Source of the DNA: Agrocybe praecox | Lineage: Eukaryota; Basidiomycota; Agaricomycetes; Agaricales; Agrocybaceae | DNA length: 64,000 nt | Reading direction: 5' to 3' | NCBI GenBank assembly: GCA_964017145.1 | Contig: OZ024841.1 | Span: 3,968,001 to 4,032,000, forward strand | Shown: positions 33,483-45,841 of the stretch, one piece after another | Layout of the letters: each line of letters begins with the position of its first letter | Numbering within the stretch: position 1 is the stretch's first letter | Notes under the pieces: model-generated | Seen by the model: only the letters and a program-made list of their open reading frames with translations | What the model was told of the DNA's origin: nothing | Database searches by the model: none | Program-made: the position numbers and the translations under genes

Positions 33483-34914
33483 ATGGCGTCGGAATCACAG
33501 TTTCTACGCTCCATAATGCCAACAATACCCACAGGGATTGCGAAACAGATTAGGACTCTATGCACTTCCCCGGCAAACGAAAATATGCTCGAGAACCTTG
33601 TCCGGTTCTTGGTTGGTGCGGAACACGCTCCAGATGCGCCGAAAGACGTACACGATAAATGGTCAGAAAAACAATTGGCCACAAAGAGCGTTGTTTCTGC
33701 GCTTTTGCCTCCTCCTGCTGAGAAGAAACGGGCGAGGGAGGATACACCGGTAAACAACCAACAATCCAAGAAACCCCGACTGGAACAAGCGGCGGCGTCG
33801 AGTACCAGCAATGGAAATGCTACGCCCGTGGATAATGGATTACCCGTATTCACGCTGCACGCTGTCTCAACGACTTCTCCCATCCGCAAGAAAGTGGATA
33901 TCACAATACACAAGAACGGCATAACCTTGACGAACCCAACATCACGCGCGATTGAGGCCGCCATCCCAATTTCCTTCTTACGACGCGCTTTTCTCATCCC
34001 TACGAGGGGAAAATCGAAGCCTCATTGGACAGTAATCATACTCTCTTCCGATGTCCCAGATAACCCGAAAAATAAACCTCAACCAGGCCAAACTCCTTCC
34101 GAAAACCATCAAATTGTTTTTGGGTTAGATGCAACGACCACAACTCCTTCTACGATCACTACGTACGATGCTACGACCGCCCAACCCTCCCCAATCTCCT
34201 TGCCAAAAGGAAGTGCCACCCTAGAACATCTAGAATCATTCCTTAATTACCTAAAACGTAGTGGCGATATCCAAGTAATCCAGAGTGACGGAACCGTATT
34301 CAAAAGCTCATGTCCGGGCATTGGTTCCAACGCATTGGGTTCTTCGGGGATTCCAGGCGTGGAAGCTTACCGAGCCGCTAAACCAGGCAACCTGTGGTTC
34401 TCCAAAGAAGGTATCCTTTGGGGCGAAAGCAAACCTTGCGAATTCTGGGCGGTCGAGGACCTGTACGGAAAGTCTGATGGTGTGAGGATAGTGGGCAGCG
34501 GACGAACTTGTAGCGTCATTTTGGCACGCAAGGTACCTGCTGAAGTGGAAGATGGCGATGGTGAAGTAGAAGACGTAGGCGAGGAAACAGAATTTGGTAT
34601 GGTGGATGGTAAAGAACGCGAAAATATTACCGAATGGGTGAGGAATCACCGACATCTTTTTGGGAAAATTGGAGGCTCCGATTCCAAAGAGGTCGAGGAT
34701 GAGAGCAACAAGAAGGCCCAGCCTAAACCTCAATACGCTGGACCTGTAACCATCCATACTCTTCAGGATGATGAGGACGACGAGGACGACGACTTTTCAG
34801 TCAGTGTCTCCGATCTTGATGGATCAGAACGTTCGTCCCAGGACGGCGACTCATCTGATGAAGAAGGGGGAGGTGAAGAAGGTAGTGATGAAGGAGAAGG
34901 AGAAGAAGAGGGTG

Positions 34915-34948
<34 letters not shown>

Positions 34949-35117
34949 AATCGAAGAATTGAACCCAGCACACCATCCGCTTCTGCGCCCTGGAGCAATG
35001 CCCAAAATGTCCAAGGCAGCTATGGAGATGGCTGTCGGAATTGTGGAAGGAGCTCTCGGTGGTGGAGACGAAGAGGATGAGTTGGAGGACGATGAAGAAG
35101 ACGAGCTGGAAGACTAG
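33483..35117 (+). CDS. RTT106: Rtt106-like histone chaperone
   Basis: A single exon of 544 residues from the ATG at 33483 (context ACCATGGCG); an upstream in-frame ATG at 33453 is less likely. The family deposits H3-H4 and is involved in heterochromatin and replication-coupled nucleosome assembly. Two pleckstrin-like halves are seen: the first at about residues 120-250 (VDITIHKNGITL, RRAFLIPTRG, HWTVIILSSD), the second, the Rttp106 domain, at about 280-365 (GNLWFSKEGILWGESKPCEF). A long acidic tail begins at about 420 and includes an Asp run coded by an (ACG)n tract, as is typical of histone-binding proteins. The gene lacks introns, unlike its neighbours. Confidence 0.88.
34917..34948 (+). 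repeat. Trinucleotide microsatellite coding poly-Asp
   Basis: About ten uninterrupted ACG/GAC triplets inside the acidic tail of the RTT106-like gene; expected to vary in length between strains. Confidence 0.8.
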
Positions 35118-37178
35118 GCAGCTCTATTCGCTTGTTATTTCACTACTAGGCCGCATCGATTCATATATGTATTTATTACCAGTTCGATTCTATTGTAACG
35201 GAGCCCTAGCCATCAACATAAATCCACAAAAACATTCCCTATGACACTCGCTAGCCAGCAAATGGGAATCGCAAAACAAAACCTAGGTTTGGCCTATTTT
35301 CAATCATCTGAATTAAATATTGAATATTGACATTCCACAGGTACTTCTGGGCTGTGTTTCAAAATATTCGCGATGATAGTTTAACGTGTTTAACGTTGAA
35401 GTCGGTGTCTCTCTGCGGGATAGCATATTATTCCATCCAGAACACTCAGGTTACAGCGTCGAGCGACGCTATTGGTTAATTAATTAACAAGTTATTGACC
35501 TTTTCCCGGGCAACGTGACCTGCGGAAAATTCCGAGGCGTTGTCCAATAGGTGGAGACTCCTGCGATTGGACTGCGAACATATGAACGACGTCCGGAACA
35601 CGCAGAAGAGGGAGACCTAGGGAGACAACATAGCTCACCGTATTCTTTGAATGGAAAGGATTAATTTATATCCCAATCAAGGGCATACATATTTCAGATT
35701 AATCCCAGGTTGGCCTTCACCAGGACACAAAGAAATCCTTAATAAAAATGGGCCTCCGCTATACCATATAAAGCTTGCTTTATTCTCACCTAGTCGTTCT
35801 GAGTTTAGTCGGGATGCGCCGATGTTAACTTGTGGAAGGAATATCGTGGTTTTGGTGGTGCCCTCGGTACGGATCTCATTGTAGAGTATATTACCATGAT
35901 CTCGATTACCGCTCAAACAATTTCTGTTGTAAAATATTAATCACTGCTGTCATCCGTTAACGTTTTACTTATGTTCTAGTACGTATACGGCATCAAGCTT
36001 TCAAGCTTCAAAGTCCCTGTAGTATCTGGAAATGGGGCGGAGCTTTAAATTGAATTGTTCCAACCGCCAATAATTATTGTCTGTCATGTACGGCGTCATT
36101 TTCTTTCTTGTGTTTCACTTGCGAACCCTGCTTTTCTCCACGGATGGACACATTATATGTCTGCGACGAGGGTTTACCCGACCCGCAATCGAAGTGCCAC
36201 CATGGAAATTGGTTCGAACTACAGTGAGAGGGTCTGTTTGGGGTGGAATCCCCAACAACAATCTACGCGGCACTTGAAGGTACAAGTACATCGCTTGTTG
36301 GCTTTTTTAGAATGTTTTACAACTTACTTTCAGCTTGAATCTATGACTGTTCGAATATCTAAAATATTTGATTCCACCCATGCCTTTCTCAGAAAGCTTG
36401 GTCAACGCCCACTCGTCCTTTACCTGATACTGCTCGTCCGTGGACCGTGGTTCTTCATTAATTCTCCTATTATGGTACAGATCCTTTGCATCACCAAGCC
36501 CCGCCTGAACTTGCAATGCATTAGCCTCGAGATGGGGTCCAACGTTCGTGGATATAGGACAGGATGGTAAAAACAGACAATCTCTTGATATTTTCTTCAT
36601 ATCCCGTTCCATGATTGGCTACTAAGTGAGCTTCTCTGGCTTTTAGTGTCTGGCAACCGTGCTTATTACACATTCAAACGTCATACATCACTAGCGGCAA
36701 AGTTTCACCGTTCGGGTCCTTTAATAGGTCTTGTCATTTATTTGCGATTAGTTCGACACCTTCGGACTCCTCGAAGTCCTTTGAACCACGCGACCGTGGT
36801 CGGCACACTCCAGGACCCAGGTAAGTCTGGACTTGAAAGAGCCCCATTACCTCATGTTCCAAATGTAATTTCCACCTCGCTGTCAACACCTGCCTTGCTT
36901 ATTCGCTTGACCCGTCGCTGCCGCATTCCTCTTTTTACGTTTTTTGCACCTGGAGCTTATGCATACAACGATGAAGATGACTGTTCGAGCACACTTTACA
37001 TTGCTCTCTTACGATGTTTCCTCAGAAAATACATAGCCTACTACGACGATCTGATGAGTTTATAAATATCTGTCCTAATTTTAGAAAACGTCGGAAAACG
37101 TCCTGTCAACGTTTTGCGGGATTGGAACAATGCAGAATGATTAATGATTCTTGAAATGAATAGGGCCGTGCACTGGAG
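35118..37178. other. 2-kb intergenic stretch
   Basis: The longest frame (171 codons, 36055-36570) has no recognisable features, and its antisense is open as well, so I do not call it. Nothing else recognised. Confidence 0.4.
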
Positions 37179-37186
37179 TATAAAAG
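37179..37186 (+). promoter_or_regulatory. TATA box of the GPI-anchored protein gene
   Basis: TATAAAAG about 114 bases before the ATG at 37300, giving a 5' UTR of roughly 85 bases. Confidence 0.55.
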
Positions 37187-37299
37187 AAGGCGAGTCTACG
37201 ACGTTTTATGTCCCACTGCTAAGTTCCCACTGCCGGCGTTCTGCGTAGCGTTTTTCAAGTCGACCAACACATCCATCAACGTCAAAGCCAATTCGCATA

Positions 37300-37883
37300 A
37301 TGCGCTTCGCCTTTACCATCATCCTTTGTTCCCTTCTTGGAGCGGCCACCGGCGCTTTAGGAAATTTCACGACTGTCACGGTCACTGTTCCACCAGCAAT
37401 CACGAGCGCAGCGAGTGTAACTAGTCGCATAAGACCTAGCGGAGAACCCCAGTACGTATTCGGTTTAACAATTATGCTTGTAGTTCACAACCTTTACACT
37501 ATTCGTTCAGCACCGCTTCGACCAGCATTCCAATAATACCTGGCGGTCCAGTTTCGTCTGTCTCAAGCTCTGCCAGCGCGTCGTCTGGCTCGACCGTGTC
37601 AACTATCATATCATCACCTTCGACATCTATCACAGATACAGGAATTCCGCCTGTGTCCTCACCCACTTCATTGAGCTTCAGTGCAAGTGGCGGCCTCACA
37701 GTTTCAAGTACTACGGTCACTATTCCTAGCAGCTCAGGAGCAAGTGATACTTCGGGTACGAGTGCGAGTGTCACAGCGCCCACCACCTCCACCACCCAGC
37801 CGAGTAGTGGAATGAAGGCCAACGTAGGGCTTGGTGGAGTTACGGTCGCCGTAATTCTTATGATGGTTCCCGTTTTTCTGTAA
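37300..37883 (+). CDS. Ser/Thr-rich GPI-anchored cell-surface protein
   Basis: Two exons, join(37300..37451,37511..37883), 174 residues. The signal peptide covers about residues 1-19 (FAFTIILCSLLGAATG). A long Ser/Thr/Pro region follows, likely heavily O-mannosylated, with no globular domain. The C terminus is a hydrophobic tail (VTVAVILMMVPVFL) after a small-residue segment (SSGMKANVGLGG), the pattern of a GPI attachment signal. Joining the exons keeps one continuous Ser/Thr frame. Expected at the plasma membrane or cell wall; the specific role is unknown. Confidence 0.8.
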
Positions 37884-39411
37884 AAAGCATGTTAGATATT
37901 GTGGGTTTCGATGAAGGAGCACTGAGCACGTCTTTCTTGTCTGATAAGTTTGGCATTCTCTCAACATTAATGTTGCCCGTGTTCAGTGATGTTGATTAGG
38001 AAGTCCACAGAATTTCTTGTATATAGTTTAACTACCTTTCTTGTCTGACGGTTCACTATTTGAATGTATCTTGAACCATCCATTCCTGTACTTGTGTCGA
38101 GATTCTCTTCACGAAGTATAATTAGCTGCGCCTCAGTCTTTTCTCTACGTTGTTCGGTCGAAATGGAACTTCAAATCGGCGTAAGCATAGAAAACTACCT
38201 ATCCAAAGCTTTCACTGTGTCGACTTTTCCTTATCGCTGAGTGTATAATCACTGTCAGCGTTGACCTCGGCCAAATTGATATATATCCTAAAGCACAAGC
38301 GATGATGAAACGACGTCCTTCCTCTGTAGTGCGAGCCAAGGCCTTCTCCATTGCCCATATCACGTACCTTACCAATACCGAGTAACCCTCACGCGGACTG
38401 GAGTAACAAAGCCCAGGGTTGGCGTAGTTGACTATTAGCGGTGATTTGCGTGTTGTGATAACCTCTCGTTTAGAGCACGGGCGAATAACACATTCATTGC
38501 TTTGGTGGGGAATTCCATTGAGATTGAGGCTCCGTCAGACTCGAGACGATGGGATAGTTAGTGATTACTTACAATTTATCTGAATGTATCTGTCCATGGT
38601 CAATATAACGAATGGAAATCAGTTATAAATGTGGAATCAGGTCTTATCCATGGTAACTTACTGTTCTGACTCCTTTGACCGAATATTTCTGTCCGTATGC
38701 TTTAAGGGAATAGGGCGATTCAACCCGTTTTAAAGGTTTGTGTCCGAAATGTGTTGTGGTGCAACACGCATCCAGGTACAATCCCGGTAATATAGCAAAT
38801 TGAGTTCGCTGTATCATGAGACATGGTGCGCTCTGTGTATTCCAAAAAAACTCAATTCAATCCTATCTATACATCATGACGAAACTCTTTTTCGATGATT
38901 CCAACCAAATTCCAAGGTTGGAATAGTTATCGATGACGGCGGTATGCAATTTTCATTGGTCGATCACTATTTGCCAAATTTAGCATCAGACCGTCGTCGG
39001 CCGAATAGCAAGCACTGGGAGGGGCACACGATGGGGCAGACCGTGCTTTGGTTCGCAGATTCCAGACGTTCACGTGTCAATATATCACGTGTAGTTTAAA
39101 TGTACCATGCTGTAGCTTGGCGGTATGTAGTGGTCAAAGGATGATGCATTCGGCTATGGATGGAGTCTGAGCGCTGAGCGCCTGTCGAACTGTAAATAAT
39201 GTAGACTCCACACGTCTGTTCGACCACGCTGGCGTCTAGTATAATTGTCATATAAGATTTACATTCAAGTACAAGGTCACGAATCATCATATGTATATTT
39301 ATAGAGATATTTTTCCAAAATCCAAACGCGTTATACCAAAGTGAGAAACGAGAACTGAGTAGGAGATACTACCTTGACGGACTTCAAAAGAAATCTAATA
39401 TGTATGGAGAA
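37884..39411. other. 1.5-kb intergenic stretch
   Basis: Between two genes with facing 3' ends. Only short frames and AT-rich spacer; nothing recognised. Confidence 0.4.
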
Positions 39412-41169
39412 CTACGCCGCTTTGGTTGAAATAGCGGCCTTGGCTTCGTTAACCATAGATTGGACTCTGAAGCGGTGCTGAGCAACGTCCATCTTTACGA
39501 GCGGGGTAAAGCCAGCCACATTCGAAGGAGGTGGGATTCCAGAGCCGGCTATTCCATTGGCGTACTACAGCAGTCAATGTGTCAGAAGTGTTAACTCGAA
39601 ATAAAGAGGCATCGAGATAATACATTAGTAAGGGCTGGAATTATTGCATCATATACACATGGAGCCCTCTCAAAGGTGGACCAGAAAATCATTGGCTGAA
39701 GGTCCATTGTGAGTATTCTATCTTGCGGGTACTGACGGCACATAACATACCTCTATGATCGTTATACCGGAGTTTTCTGTATCGCTAGCTTGCGTTAGGT
39801 AGCTGATAGTCGCTTCGCAGTCGGTATTTATGGTGGTCCAGAAACTGCTGATTGTGCCAAGCTGATCAATCATATTCGGAATGGTCGTGTTCTGTATGAC
39901 CCCTAAGGTAGACCGGGCCGCTGCAATTGCAGCTTCCTGTCGCTGGAGTATGGTGATCTGTCCATTTAGCGAATTAATTTTGGACCTGTCGTCTAAAATT
40001 AGGATTATAGCAGGATAAATATATTGCACGTAAAGCATCCATAAAATCACTTACCGCCTGCTTTGGCTGCCAGAGCAACTAATGTCGCAGCTTCTCCAAG
40101 AAAGGATGCTCCTCCAATAGCCTATGTACATTGAATGTTATCTGTGGGAAAAATCTACTCATTTTATCATCCACTCACGATAATCAAAAATGAAAACTCC
40201 GGAAAAGCCAAGGCGAAGCCAGCCGTCGCAGCAACTGTGACGCCCAAAGAAACGCCCAAAGCAACCATAGCATTGTTGAGACTAACAAGAATATGAGCAG
40301 TTTTATATCATAATAATCAATATATATACAGAGAAACTCACGAAGAAATGTCTATTTCAAGAGATTGAATCTGAGACTGCAGACTGGTGATTGTCGAATT
40401 ATCTGCTATGTCTTGCTCCTGAGCAAAGTTAGCGAAGGAAAGGGCGAAGGCCTTTAGTCCCATTTGTAGGTCTCCGAAATTATCGGCAGTCGTGGCTGCA
40501 TTGTCCCGCAGCGGAGTGAGTTCCTGATGATCTGATGAATGGACATACTCAAGAGATTAAGAGAGCTGTGACGTACATTAAGGAACACATTCAACACGGG
40601 TATCACGGCTGTATCGTTCTGTGAGACGACAAATGGCATTATGATGTTAACAAACGAATCAAGCGTAGCAGAGGTATCAGTTGCTGAGTCGCGGGACGCC
40701 CATAAAATGTTGGTCCATTGCTTGTAGAAAAAGCTGATGTAAGTCCAGTGTAATACATTGTCTCGGCGCACTTAAAACACATACCTGAGTGAGATTCTTC
40801 CATCCAGGGCTAAAGACATTACTTCCATCCAACTTCTGGCTATCGATAAACGAGAGTTGGGCACCAATGTTTTGAAAGGCCATCTACACATCGGTATGTC
40901 AGCAGTGAGAATGGATGTATAGATAATGTACACACCTGTATCGCAACAGAGTTTATGGTGAGATTATTGACATCTGCCTGAAGGCTGTCCGTACCCAACA
41001 CAGACGCAGCCATCATGCAGACATTCTTGTAGGCTGCAATAGCCTCATCTGGAGTTAGCTTAGGAGGTGGCACAGGGAGATCCTGGCGACGATGGAGAAT
41101 ATCCTCAGCAGATGGAATGTAGTCAGCTACACCTGGTCCACATAGCACCACTATACTGTACCATACCAT
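39412..41169 (-). CDS. HBL/Nhe-like alpha-pore-forming toxin family protein
   Basis: Nine short exons between 39412 and 41169 (introns of about 50-60 nt, GT..AG, all phases closing) predict about 431 residues, the size of the family. The layout is that of ClyA/HBL-type alpha-helical pore formers (Bacillus_HBL family): a long amphipathic helical N-terminal half, a strongly hydrophobic Ala/Gly/Leu-rich hairpin coded by the exons at about 40055-40281, then a second long helical stretch with heptad-like pattern coded at 39751-39992. No convincing signal peptide is seen. Assignment rests on architecture and composition rather than on a catalytic signature. Alternative: a fungal coiled-coil membrane protein of another family. 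Target and activity are unknown. Confidence 0.6.
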
Positions 41170-41499
41170 ACAGTCCTGCGGACAGTGGCATTGCTTCGTG
41201 TGATACGAGGTCAGAGTGCGCCTTTGGCCTTTGGCAAATGGTAACCGAATATGGAAATCTCTTACGCGCCGAATCCTACGCTCTGATTGGCTCTCGCAAC
41301 GGACTTGTACTTTTCGACTTCGTACTTTCGAGGTCAGTAATCCTGGCGTCGCCGACCTGACCGAATCTTTATCCGACACGACCTTTAATTACACATGTCT
41401 TTTATATGATAGAACTTATGTTTAAATTGTTCTCTGACTTAATTTGATATGAATTACATTGCATTAACATATATCTACGAATCTACGAACATTTGCGAA
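41170..41499. other. Intergenic, upstream of the pore-former-like gene
   Basis: About 330 bases that should hold the promoter of the gene at 39412-41169 and the 3' flank of the gene at 41500-42180. The frame of the first exon is open upstream without an obvious better ATG. Confidence 0.35.
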
Positions 41500-42180
41500 C
41501 TATATGACGTCGGCAGAATCAGGATGGGCGTTAGAAATGAGCTCGAGTGCCAGCTCAATGCGTGCCTCAAGCTCTTCAAAAGCGAGAAGTGCTTGTAGTT
41601 CAGTTTTATATTTCTCTATTTCAGTCACGTAGAGTCGATGAGATGCATCGAGATATGAGATCCCCATTTGCTCGCATAGCGCGAGCACCTCAGCGTGTTG
41701 GTTCAGTCGGTCGTGGTTACTGAGCAGCTGCATAAAATAAATTCGATGAGCTCCAAATTCTTTTACATAACATGAGAACCTACAGGATTTGGTGGGTAGT
41801 TCAAGCTCATCTCCGTAATCCGATCGGATATGTCGTGAACGTGGCTGATACCGTTCTAATAAAGATTCGTAAATCGGTGGGATCGGGGTCGGCTATTATT
41901 TGTCAAGAACACTTACCCCGTTTCGTTGTTTCTGGGCCTGAACCTCTAGCTTCTTCCTAAATGCACCGCGTGCTTGCTGATAGTGTCCAAGGAAGTGGTT
42001 GGGCATAATTACATCGTCTTTGTCGTCTACTGTCCCTTGGAAAAAACCTTCCGGGATGCTACTAGGATTTTTGGCGGTCCAATTACTCGGCGTCTTCGCG
42101 GCTTCGACAGGTCGTGTATCGCGGGAGCCTTCCGCTGGGATATTGGCGGTTTTACGAGTAGCTCTCTTTGATTGTGCCAT
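41500..42180 (-). CDS. Hypothetical protein, three exons
   Basis: Model complement(join(41500..41727,41784..41855,41917..42180)), 187 residues, all introns phase 0 with GTAAGT and GTAGGT donors. The N terminus is basic and Ser/Thr-rich. The middle contains NHFLGHYQQARGAFRKKLE and the C-terminal part is helical (RLYVTEIEKYKTELQALLAF). I recognise no family. The start at 42180 (MAQSKRATRK) is preferred over an upstream in-frame ATG. It is divergent with the gene at 42380. Confidence 0.6.
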
Positions 42181-42379
42181 TGAAACTTCGAATGATACTA
42201 AGTTGATCTTTTGGGAGGTGAACAAATGTGGCAAGTTTTCGACGCGGACACGTGTGACGTGACGTTCCCGCTTTAGGCATCGCCTCTTTTTTTTTGCACA
42301 CCTTGACCAACTCTTTCACGGCTTTCACTGACAACCTTTCTTGTCGAAACCTATTTATTTCTACCTTATACTCGCTATA
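42181..42379. promoter_or_regulatory. Short bidirectional promoter region
   Basis: 199 bases separate two divergent start codons (42180 minus, 42380 plus). No clear TATA box on either strand. Confidence 0.4.
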
Positions 42380-44025
42380 ATGACTTCTACTACGGTCTTT
42401 ACTATGGAAAGCATCAAAACTACCCTGGCAAACTTTGAACACGAAATCAAGGCGGCCATGAGCACAGAGAATCTGGTCAAACAAATGGAGCAGGTCGATT
42501 ATACCTTGGTAAGTTTGCTCACTGTTTATCAAATCATGTGTACTAACTACAATTTTTAATACTACTGCTAGAGCGATATCTTCTCCTACCAGCATCGTGC
42601 CAAATTAGGCAAGCTTCCCCCGATTCCCGGTCTTGTCTGGGCGTTGCTCAGGCCGTATAAAGAGGCCGTCGGGGCAGGCAACCTTGATGATCTCGAAGAT
42701 CAATTGTATAACGTGGCCCTCGCTTACCTCTATGCCCATGAGTACAAGAATCCCAGCCTCCATGGAGATGCCATCGAAGCCGACGCCCCCGACGATGACG
42801 CACCGAGCAGCACAAAAAAGCGCTCGGCTCAGGCATTGAGTAAAGATGTGCGTGAGGATGCCTACCAACCCAAAAAAAACAAACCAGCAGGACTCTGGGA
42901 AGAAAAATGTCAAGTGGGTAGTACCAACGGCAGCGGCGGAGGCGGAGGTACAGACAGGACAAAAGAGAAAGAGTGATGCGAAGAAGAGGAAGACCTCGGA
43001 GGTGTCGGAAGCATCGGACAACGAAGTGCTGGAGCCAGTGATGAAGGCAGAGAAAAAGCAAAAGGTGGTTGAGGCGGAAGTGGAAACCTCTCGCAAGGAT
43101 GGAGGGAGACGGGGGAAACCAAAGGAACCCACCGCGGCTGACTTGAGGAAGAGGAAGGCTACGGAGAGGTCGGACGAAGAGGACGAGGACGAGGACGAGG
43201 ACGAGGAAGTGCTGCAACCGGTGGTGAAGACAGAGAAAACGCAAAAGGTGGCGCAGGTAGAGGTTTCTCGCAAGGATGGAGAAAGACGAGGTAAACCGAA
43301 GGACATCGCCGTGGCCAGGGAGACGCCTTCTTCCTCCAAGCGAAAGAGGGATATCAAGGTCGATTCGGACAGCGAGGTCGAGGTATTAGAAGGTCCCTCA
43401 AGGAAGTCCCGCCACTTTACCAAAACACCGCTCGCACCTGTCAAGAAGCCTCAACCATCACAAGAAGCTCAGCAAAAAGCATCGAGGCAGCAGGACACCT
43501 TGTCAGGCAAGAAAGTGCCAAATCCTGCAGATGAATCTGGAAGGTCGACCAGGATGCGAAGAAGTCGGATGGGTCGGAACAAAGACGACGAGGACGAGGA
43601 CGAGGATGACAGCGAGAACAATGTGGAAAGCGAAAGCGCTGCCGACGAGGACAACGACAACGATCCTGATGGTCGATTTACCGAGTACGACAACAACGAT
43701 CCTGATGGTCGACTTGCCGAGTTGCTTGGTTTAGCGACACCCACAAAATGCAATAGGTGCCGAAAGATACGACAGAAATGTACATATTCGTACCCTACAC
43801 CGCCCAAGTTCATCATAGGCGACAATGGTTTGAAATTCGTGTGCGATGTCTGCAAGAAGATGAAGAAGAAATGTGTGTGGACCGGTATCCCCACCCTTCC
43901 CAAGAACTCCACCTTCACCGTGCTCGATCCCAAGGACCCAGAGTCTCCAACGCCACACTCGACTTCTGTCTCTGTGAAAGTGGAGGAAGCGCCAGACTCG
44001 TTGAACGTGAAGCCTACGCGCAGAG

Positions 44026-44420
44026 GAAAGCAAAACAAGCACGAAAATGACGACTCAGGAGGGGATGCCAGTGGAGCGTTGAACGTGAAGCCTACGCGCA
44101 GAGGAAAGCAAACCAAGCACGAAAATGACGACTCGGGAGGGGATGGAGGAAACAGTAAGTTTAATTTCTATCTTACCTTTTCTGCAGCTCCTGACTGAAT
44201 ATTGTAACCCTTAGAATTTGATAGCGAGATAAGGAAACTCCGTGCAGAGGTTTCCTCGCTCTCCGCTAAAATCAAGTCACTTGAAGGAAACGGTGAGTTT
44301 ATTTTCTATCTTACCTCTTCTGCAGCTTCTGACTGAATATTGTATCCCTTAGAACTCGATGAGGGGATGGGGAAACTCCGTCAAGAAGTTTCCTCGCTCT
44401 CCACTGAAATCAAGTCGGTC
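44026..44420 (+). repeat. Tandem duplications inside the split host gene
   Basis: Two direct duplications are visible. The coding unit LNVKPTRRGKQ-KHENDDSGGD occurs twice (about 44001-44150). The next intron plus exon (44155-44292) is followed by a near copy (44293-44420 onward), sharing TTTCTATCTTACC, CTGACTGAATATTGTA and GTTTCCTCGCTCTCC. So an intron-exon pair has been duplicated in tandem. Confidence 0.75.
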
Positions 44421-44603
44421 GAAGAAGGCTGGAAAGTCAAACACCAGTCCTGGGTAAACACGGTTACCAGATTCACCAACAACTATCAAGAATTCGAGAA
44501 GTCGCAGAAAAAGCAAAATAAGAAAACAGTAACTAAAATCGAGTTAGAAGCACTGCGATTCCAGGTCGACCTCCAGGCGAACAAGATCACCCATCTCGAG
44601 CTC

Positions 44604-44608
44604 ACCGT
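44604..44608 (+). repeat. Target-site duplication, left copy (ACCGT)
   Basis: ACCGT immediately before the 5' LTR. It is repeated immediately after the 3' LTR at 60481-60485. Confidence 0.85.
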
Positions 44609-45562
44609 TGATACGACTGGTGTTCGGCTGTGACTGAACTGTAACCAAGTATCTATCCTACTTAATTTTCGGCATAATAAACACGTTTATTATTAAGTCT
44701 ACATAAGTACAGAGCGAGGATAGCTACATGTTTGGCTAGGGGAAACCATTCTACGAACCCTAGGACGAACCTTACGAATGCTAGAGTTAGTTATAGTAGT
44801 TCCTCGGAAATGCGTGGAACGCTTTAACAGCGATGCAGCAGGATCGAAGGCTCCTAGGATAATATTCAACCATCAGGAATGTAAGCTAGAGCCTGCTGAT
44901 AATAAGCTTAAACGGCGCTATAGCCACTTATTATTACGCAGTGCGCGATGCGTCCACATCTACCTAATATGGAAACGGAAAGTTCCCACCATATGAAAGT
45001 ACATGTAAACTACTGCCAACGTTCCTAGGAACGCTAACTCAAGGCGGTAGGACTGATCCTAGCATTAACAAAGTACATTACTGGTCCCTAGGAACATAGT
45101 GGGCACTATGCAAACGACGAGACAAGCACTAGTAATGTCAATTAGGACTTGCCGACGTCTGCTCGAGTCAGATCGCTGATAAACCTAAAAGGAGAAGCTC
45201 CTAGGAACGCTTACACATGGTCTTAAGACCCTCGGATATGCGCAGTTACCTTAAACGGCAGTTGTGGAGCCGAGGATTATAGATCCATACGATACCACGG
45301 TACTCCGATGCTTCGGACCCTACGACGTCGATCAATGATCGTCGGCTAATGCGAATAAGCGCCCTCGGGGCGTCATGCTCGAGTCAGTGACTTGCCCAAC
45401 CATACGAACCCTTCCGAGGGTATACAAAAACACGCATGGTACCTACTGGTTGCTTATGCATCGAGTGGAGCTACCTAGCGTTAACCAATAATATTATTTC
45501 CTGTATTTTCCGAGCATTTCCGATCCGCTCCAAGTATTCCTGTATTTTCCGAAACCTAGCAG

Positions 45563-45570
45563 TATATAAG
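45563..45570 (+). promoter_or_regulatory. LTR TATA box (5' LTR)
   Basis: TATATAAG. It places the genomic RNA start near 45590-45600 and implies a long R-U5 leader of about 750 bases. The same sequence in the 3' LTR is at 59687-59694. Confidence 0.6.
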
Positions 45571-45841
45571 CAGCCTGTAAATTACCGTAGCACCCCAGAT
45601 AAACTAGAACCCAGTTGTCCACATTCGAGGAACGCGCATTGAGTTGCAAACTCCTAGGATCGACCTTTGGTACCTAATAAATCTCCGCGAGAGTTGGTTT
45701 TATTGAACAGACTACCTACCGTGTCATTTGAGCATCTTGGCGTTAGTTGAGCGACTTGAGTTAACTTGCAGAGTTCTCGAGGAACCTAAATAAACGTATT
45801 GGGATAAAGTTTCCTCTGTCTTAAGTGACATAAAGCTTAAT

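Larger units (their letters stand above)
42380..44629 (+). pseudogene. 5' part of a host gene split by the retrotransposon (Zn2Cys6-like protein)
   Basis: Exons 42380..42508, 42572..42847, 42888..44154, 44215..44292 and 44353 onward. The last exon runs into the element at 44609 and reads seven foreign residues before a TGA at 44630-44632. Host features: an N-terminal helical domain (about 1-135), long acidic/Lys-rich disordered segments, and a cluster CNRCRKIRQKC - 20 residues - CDVCKKMKKKC. This is a Zn2Cys6-like pattern (CX2CX6C twice) that suggests DNA binding. A coiled-coil region follows. The acceptor of exon 3 could also be 42891. Before insertion the gene encoded about 858 residues with the exon continuing at 60486. 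The regulatory targets are unknown. Confidence 0.75.

Noticed and set aside
33431..33997. 188-codon minus-strand frame
   Set aside because: Antisense shadow of the RTT106-like gene; no family features.
36055..36570. 171-codon plus-strand frame
   Set aside because: No domain, no splice context, no similarity to anything recognised; treated as chance.
42605..43444. 279-codon minus-strand Ser-rich frame
   Set aside because: Low-complexity complement of the Glu/Asp/Lys-rich host exon on the plus strand.
44778..45642. Short frames inside the LTR (72 and 68 codons), duplicated in both LTRs
   Set aside because: They are identical only because the LTRs are identical; no coding features, and one lies before the TATA box.
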